NCBI GenBank assembly: GCA_027002665.1
Contig: JALWZK010000297.1
Span: 1 to 11,105, forward strand
Source of the DNA: Campylobacteraceae bacterium
Lineage (GTDB): Bacteria; Campylobacterota; Campylobacteria; Campylobacterales; Sulfurovaceae
DNA: 11,105 nt
Reading direction: 5' to 3'
A program made the position numbers and the translations under genes. Positions 6,602 to 11,105 of this stretch are shown here, piece after piece (within the stretch, counting starts at the first letter, position 1; each line of letters opens with the position of its first letter). The notes beneath the pieces were generated by a model, which saw nothing but the letters and a program-made list of their open reading frames with translations, was not told the DNA's origin and ran no database searches.

Positions 6602-6610
6602 TATGATAAT
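6602..6610 (+). promoter_or_regulatory. Putative -10 region of eno
   Basis: TATGATAAT lies about 33 bases upstream of the eno ATG, followed by the ribosome site AAGGA (6631-6635), 7 bases from the start codon. A closely similar TATGATAAAAT precedes glmM. AT-rich context makes the exact position uncertain. Confidence 0.45.
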
Positions 6611-6642
6611 ATTTCACATCTAAAATATCTAAGGATAGTTAA

Positions 6643-7914
<1,272 letters not shown>

Positions 7915-7916
7915 AG

Positions 7917-8168
7917 ATGATTGATAGTATCACCGATAGATTTGAAGAGATTTTTGGATTATCCATAAAGGTCTTTATAGTTACCTCTACTATTGTTATA
8001 CTACTGGGTATATATATAGCAAACTTAGTCTATGGAGATAGCTCTCTTCATAGATTAAAGACTCTACGAAGAGAGAAAAATAGAATAAAACAGGAGATAT
8101 ATAGATTAAAAATGGAGAATGCTAAACTCCATAAGCACTATTTAGAGTGGAAAGACGCAAAAGAGTAA
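7917..8168 (+). CDS. FtsB/DivIC-like single-pass coiled-coil protein
   Basis: This 83-residue protein has a short N-terminal tail, one membrane segment (about 18-38, VFIVTSTIVILLGIYIANLV) and a strongly charged coiled coil (about 43-78) with the heptad-like LKTLRREKNRIKQEIYRLKMENAKL. That plan, small size and the position directly after eno match the septum formation initiator (FtsB/DivIC) family, which joins FtsL and FtsQ in the division complex. The homologue of this slot in C. jejuni is Cj1671c and in H. pylori HP0155, if my recollection of those loci is right. The ATG is 2 bases after the eno stop, so translation is probably coupled. Coiled-coil proteins look alike, so the division role is inference. 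Confidence 0.8.
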   Translation: MIDSITDRFEEIFGLSIKVFIVTSTIVILLGIYIANLVYGDSSLHRLKTLRREKNRIKQEIYRLKMENAKLHKHYLEWKDAKE

Positions 8169-8206
8169 TAATACCACTTTCAATGCCTCTAATAAATTGA
8201 TAAGAT

Positions 8207-8217
8207 TATGATAAAAT
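8207..8217 (+). promoter_or_regulatory. Putative -10 region of glmM-lspA
   Basis: TATGATAAAAT lies about 30 bases before the glmM ATG in a 77-base gap, and an AAGGA ribosome site follows at 8235-8239. It resembles the TATGATAAT upstream of eno. No terminator hairpin is visible for the preceding eno operon in this gap, so read-through is possible. Confidence 0.45.
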
Positions 8218-8245
8218 TCCAGTAAATTTATTTTAAGGAATATAT

Positions 8246-9583
8246 ATGGAACTATTTGGGACAGATGGAGTTAGAGGTTTAGCAGGGGAGAAGCTTAATG
8301 CCTTTATGGTAATGAGATTGGCAATGTCTGCTGGTATTTTTTTTAGAAAAAGGGCAAAAACCAATAAAATTTTGGTTGGAAAAGATACGAGAAGAAGCGG
8401 ATATATGATAGAGAATGCAATTGTATCTGGACTTACTGCTGTTGGATATAATGTGATTCAAATTGGACCTATGCCAACTCCAGCTATTGCCTTTTTAACT
8501 GAAAATATGAGGTGTGACGCAGGTATTATGATTACGGCATCACACAACCCATTTTATGATAATGGAATCAAATTTTTTAATTCTGATGGAGATAAATTGA
8601 GCGGAGTTGATGAGAGAGAAATTGAGAGAATATTTAATAATTTTGAAAAAATTGAGTCAAACTTTGCCATAAAAGAGAAAATAGGTCGTTCCAAAAGAAT
8701 AGATGATGTCATTGGTAGATATATTGTTCTAATTAAGAACTCATTTCCAAGAGAGCTTACCCTTGCAGGATTAAAGATAGTGGTGGATTGTGCGAATGGA
8801 GCATCTTATCATGTAGCACCTACCATTTTTGAAGAGTTAGGAGCAGAGGTTATCCCTCTATGTATAAATCCAAATGGTTTTAATATCAATAGTCATTGTG
8901 GAGCTATCTATCCAGACTATCTGGCTCAAAAAGTGGTTGAGAAGGGTGCAGATATTGGAATTGCACTTGATGGAGATGCGGATAGAATTGTAGTAGTTGA
9001 TGAAAAGGGAAAAATTGTCGATGGAGATAAGTTGATTGGTGCCTTAGCGGTATATCTACATAGAGAGGGAAAACTTATAGATAATTATGTTGTGGCTACA
9101 ATTATGAGTAACCAAGCATTGGAGAAGTATCTAAATAGCCATGGACTTATATTAAAGAGAAGTGATGTCGGAGATAAACATGTGCTTGCACTAATGAAAG
9201 ATATTGGCTCCAATTTTGGTGGAGAGCAGAGTGGACATATTATATTTTCAGACTATGCTAAAACAGGTGATGGACTACTAACTTCCCTTCAAGTCTTAGC
9301 ATATATACTATATAGTAATCAAACAGTAAGTGAAGCTTTTAATGTATTTGAACTCTATCCCCAACTTAAAGAGAATATAGAAGTTACAAAAAAACGGGAA
9401 ATAGATAAGATAGATGGAGTTCAAGAGCTATTTAGAGAGATAGAGAACTTAGGTATCAGACATCTAATTAGATACTCTGGAACTGAAAATTTAATGAGAA
9501 TCCTATTGGAGGGAAAAGATAAAAATCTATTGGATACTACAATGAGAAAAACTGTAAAATTTTTTAAAGAGGCATTAGTGTAA
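8246..9583 (+). CDS. glmM: Phosphoglucosamine mutase
   Basis: GlmM interconverts glucosamine-6-phosphate and glucosamine-1-phosphate, a step towards UDP-N-acetylglucosamine for peptidoglycan and lipopolysaccharide. The 445-residue length is normal for the family. The start FGTDGVRG (4-11) is typical. The phosphoserine loop TASHNP (97-102) has the catalytic Ser99, the metal-binding loop DGDADR lies at 242-247, the sugar-binding GGEQSGH is in the third domain, and the C-terminal phosphate-binding RYSGTEN is present. An AAGGA ribosome site lies 6 bases before the ATG. The stop and the lspA start share one base (TAATG), so the two are translationally coupled; glmM-lspA is a known Campylobacterota pair, as in H. 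pylori HP0075-HP0074. Related phosphohexomutases differ in the signature region, and this reads as GlmM. Confidence 0.98.
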   Translation: MELFGTDGVRGLAGEKLNAFMVMRLAMSAGIFFRKRAKTNKILVGKDTRRSGYMIENAIVSGLTAVGYNVIQIGPMPTPAIAFLTENMRCDAGIMITASHNPFYDNGIKFFNSDGDKLSGVDEREIERIFNNFEKIESNFAIKEKIGRSKRIDDVIGRYIVLIKNSFPRELTLAGLKIVVDCANGASYHVAPTIFEELGAEVIPLCINPNGFNINSHCGAIYPDYLAQKVVEKGADIGIALDGDADRIVVVDEKGKIVDGDKLIGALAVYLHREGKLIDNYVVATIMSNQALEKYLNSHGLILKRSDVGDKHVLALMKDIGSNFGGEQSGHIIFSDYAKTGDGLLTSLQVLAYILYSNQTVSEAFNVFELYPQLKENIEVTKKREIDKIDGVQELFREIENLGIRHLIRYSGTENLMRILLEGKDKNLLDTTMRKTVKFFKEALV

Positions 9584-10041
9584 TGATAAGATATATGACA
9601 GTTTTTCTCTTGGCTACCGTCGGAACTATAATTATTGACCAGAATATTAAGAGTCTATTTGTAGATGGTCTCTACCACTTAGAGACATCTTGTATAGATT
9701 TAGAGTTGCACTATAATAGGGGGGTAGCCTTCTCTATGTTCTCTTTTCTTGGAGACTATTTAAAATGGATACAGTTGGCACTGATTATTGCTATTATTGG
9801 TTTTGTAATATATGAGAAGTATATAGAAAAATACCCGTTTGCAATAGGTTTAATTATTGGAGGTGCTATTAGCAATCTATATGACAGATTTATACAAAAT
9901 GGTGTAGTTGATTATGTCGCATGGCACTGCGGATTTAATTTTGCCGTTTTTAACTATGCTGATGTAATGATAGACCTCGGTGTAGCTATTATTTTAATAA
10001 CCTCTATATATCATAATAAAAAAGTTTTTAGGTCGGAATAA
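9583..10041 (+). CDS. lspA: Lipoprotein signal peptidase (signal peptidase II)
   Basis: LspA is an inner-membrane aspartyl protease that removes signal peptides from prolipoproteins after lipidation. The 152-residue protein has four predicted membrane segments. Conserved parts are the early DQNIK (19-23), NRGVAFS (45-51), SNLYDR (97-102) followed by GVVDYV, and FNYADVMID (123-131). The catalytic aspartates should be Asp110 and Asp127. It overlaps glmM by one base (TAATG). The lipoprotein encoded at 5143-5478 is one likely substrate. The last codons form the left arm of a hairpin that probably ends transcription. Nothing is missing. Confidence 0.98.
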   Translation: MIRYMTVFLLATVGTIIIDQNIKSLFVDGLYHLETSCIDLELHYNRGVAFSMFSFLGDYLKWIQLALIIAIIGFVIYEKYIEKYPFAIGLIIGGAISNLYDRFIQNGVVDYVAWHCGFNFAVFNYADVMIDLGVAIILITSIYHNKKVFRSE

Positions 10042-10058
10042 ATCTATTTGACCTAAAA
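10026..10058. terminator. Hairpin between convergent genes, probable bidirectional terminator
   Basis: TTTTAGGTC (10026-10034) is the exact reverse complement of GACCTAAAA (10050-10058). On the plus strand the stem can extend to 12 pairs with two G-U pairs and a 9-base loop. It spans the end of lspA and the 20-base gap to the convergent gene ending at 10062. In the minus direction a run of six T follows 4 bases after the stem, so termination is better supported for the minus-strand gene; in the plus direction the T tract is broken. Confidence 0.6.
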
Positions 10059-10061
10059 CAA

Positions 10062-10610
10062 CTATTTTCCTTTTAGCTTTTTTATACTATTTAATGCAAT
10101 TATTTTCATTTTTCTACTATATAATTGACGATATATAATAGATGATATTTTTGATTTTTGCTTAAATCTATTATATGAATTGTTATAGAGTTTAACTAAT
10201 TCAGCACTCTTTAACATAATATTATTTAGTCTGCTAATTGCTACCTCTTTTTCATCTTTATTAATTAATTTTTTATCAATTAATTTTATCTCTTTATCCC
10301 AAAGCTTTTGAATCTCCTCTATTTTGCTTTTAAAAATTGGTAATTTTGTGCCTTTTAAATTTAAACTTTCATTACCATTTAATAATCCAGATAGGACTCT
10401 CTTAAATCTATTTTGATAGGCAGTTAGTAATTCTCTATCTATCTTATCTTGCTCCAAGATTCTATTTATATCGATAATAATCTCTTGCTGTTTTTGAGCC
10501 AATTTCATGTCATTTAGCAATCGATAGTTATCTGTCAATGCGTAATCATCACTATATGCGAATGTAATTAATGTTAATGCTACTGTTGTAATTTTTACTA
10601 CTCTTTTCAT
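10062..10610 (-). CDS. Periplasmic helical protein with PilJ-like sensor features
   Basis: This 182-residue protein has a signal peptide (MKRVVKITTVALTLITFAYS, likely cut after residue 20) and no other membrane segment, so it should be periplasmic. The rest is helical and Lys-rich. Residues 62-108 read like the core of a PilJ-type (type IV pili methyl-accepting chemotaxis N-terminal) domain: a helix with NRFKRVLSGLLNGN, a spacer, then SKIEEIQKLWDKE. Near the end, YRQLYSRKMKIIAL (160-173) looks like a worn version of the family's QRMLSQ-type motif. No signalling domain is attached. The ATG has AAGGG about 12 bases upstream. It diverges from the response regulator at 10795 across 184 bases and converges on lspA. 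PilJ-like assignment is from pattern recognition only; the function is unknown. Confidence 0.75.
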   Translation of the reverse strand: MKRVVKITTVALTLITFAYSDDYALTDNYRLLNDMKLAQKQQEIIIDINRILEQDKIDRELLTAYQNRFKRVLSGLLNGNESLNLKGTKLPIFKSKIEEIQKLWDKEIKLIDKKLINKDEKEVAISRLNNIMLKSAELVKLYNNSYNRFKQKSKISSIIYRQLYSRKMKIIALNSIKKLKGK

Positions 10611-10687
10611 TTTGTTCTATTTCCCTTCTATATTTTTTATTTATATGAAAAATTGTAACATTCAATTTGGTAGTAATAATGAAAAAA

Positions 10688-10710
10688 TTTAGATATAATC
10701 TAATTTAGAT
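10688..10710 (+). promoter_or_regulatory. TATAAT promoter element with overlapping palindromes before the response regulator
   Basis: TATAAT at 10694-10699 lies about 95 bases before the response regulator ATG. It sits inside the palindrome TTAGAT-ATA-ATCTAA (10689-10703), and a third arm TTAGAT follows at 10705-10710, making a second palindrome. A further TATAAT at 10737-10742 is an alternative -10. The rest of the 184-base divergent gap (10611-10794) is very AT-rich, and I see no small gene in it. Confidence 0.4.
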
Positions 10711-10794
10711 TTAAAATGTGTATAGATACTATTCAATATAATTTATATATATTTAAAAAAGTTTTATCTTAAATTAAAGTTAATAAAAGAGAGT

Positions 10795-11105
10795 ATGTTG
10801 CGTTCTTTAAAACTATTATATATAGAAGATGATAAAGATATTCAAGAGATATATTTAAATCTTTTAACAGAGTTGGTAGATAATATCTATTGTGCAAATG
10901 ATGGAGAAGAGGGTTATGCGCAATATTTAAAATATAAACCCGATATTATTCTACTTGATATTAATATGCCTAAGATTGATGGATTAACTTTGGCTAAAAA
11001 AATTAGATTGATTGATAGAGATGTAAAAATAATTATTACAACCGCCTATGGAGAGCAGGATAAACTACTTCAAGCGATAGAGCTGTATCTTATAAAATAT
11101 ATTAT
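10795..11105 (+). CDS. Response regulator receiver domain; 3' end cut by window edge
   Basis: The first 103 residues are visible and form a CheY-like receiver domain. Acidic residues Glu11, Asp12 and Asp13 follow the first strand (KLLYIEDD). The phosphoacceptor is Asp55 in PDIILLDINMPKIDG, and the conserved Thr is in IIITTAYGE (Thr83). The segment AIELYLIKYII at the right edge should lead into the conserved Lys-Pro just outside the window. The ATG at 10795 is preceded by AAGAGAG; a TTG directly follows it in frame. An output domain may follow beyond the edge, so this could be a transcription factor, a diguanylate cyclase or a single-domain regulator. The divergent neighbour is a PilJ-like periplasmic protein. 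The receiver assignment is sure. Confidence 0.95.
   Translation, partial: MLRSLKLLYIEDDKDIQEIYLNLLTELVDNIYCANDGEEGYAQYLKYKPDIILLDINMPKIDGLTLAKKIRLIDRDVKIIITTAYGEQDKLLQAIELYLIKYI

Noticed and set aside
8279..8461. Minus-strand ORF of 60 codons
   Set aside because: Antisense shadow within glmM, over the conserved N-terminal domain.

Overview
This window is a gene-dense, AT-rich (about one third G+C) piece of bacterial chromosome. Gene content, gene order and protein sequences point to the Campylobacterota (Epsilonproteobacteria); I cannot name the genus. The evidence is the rpmH-rnpA-yidC-jag-mnmE cluster, a glmM-lspA pair, enolase followed by a small FtsB-like protein, and heavy use of ATA and AGA codons.

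Layout: positions 1-6199 are all on the minus strand, read right to left. First comes a ThiF/MoeB-type adenylyltransferase. Then follow a small lipoprotein with an EF-hand-like loop, an unrecognised 82-residue protein and a PlsC-type acyltransferase. Last is the ribosome/translocation/tRNA-modification cluster: rpmH (L34), rnpA (RNase P protein), yidC (membrane insertase), jag (KH-domain protein) and mnmE (tRNA U34-modifying GTPase, cut by the left edge). rpmH and rnpA are too short or too unusual at the start to be found by simple ORF rules; I read both directly from the sequence. Positions 6270-10041 are on the plus strand: an unrecognised two-TM protein, eno, an FtsB/DivIC-like coiled-coil protein, glmM and lspA. 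A hairpin at 10026-10058 separates lspA from a convergent periplasmic protein with PilJ-like features. A response regulator, truncated by the right edge, diverges from that gene.

Most of this is housekeeping: translation, RNA processing, membrane protein insertion, lipoprotein maturation, glycolysis, cell-wall precursor synthesis and cell division. I see no phage, insertion sequence, CRISPR array, tRNA, rRNA or defence system, and no obviously novel multi-gene system.

The most notable points are these. The tetranucleotides GATC and GTAC are both absent from the whole 11.1 kb. rnpA lacks any canonical start codon and seems to start at AUU inside rpmH. yidD is missing from its usual slot. The lipoprotein carries a textbook EF-hand loop pattern. 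A solitary PilJ-like periplasmic protein lies beside a divergent response regulator.
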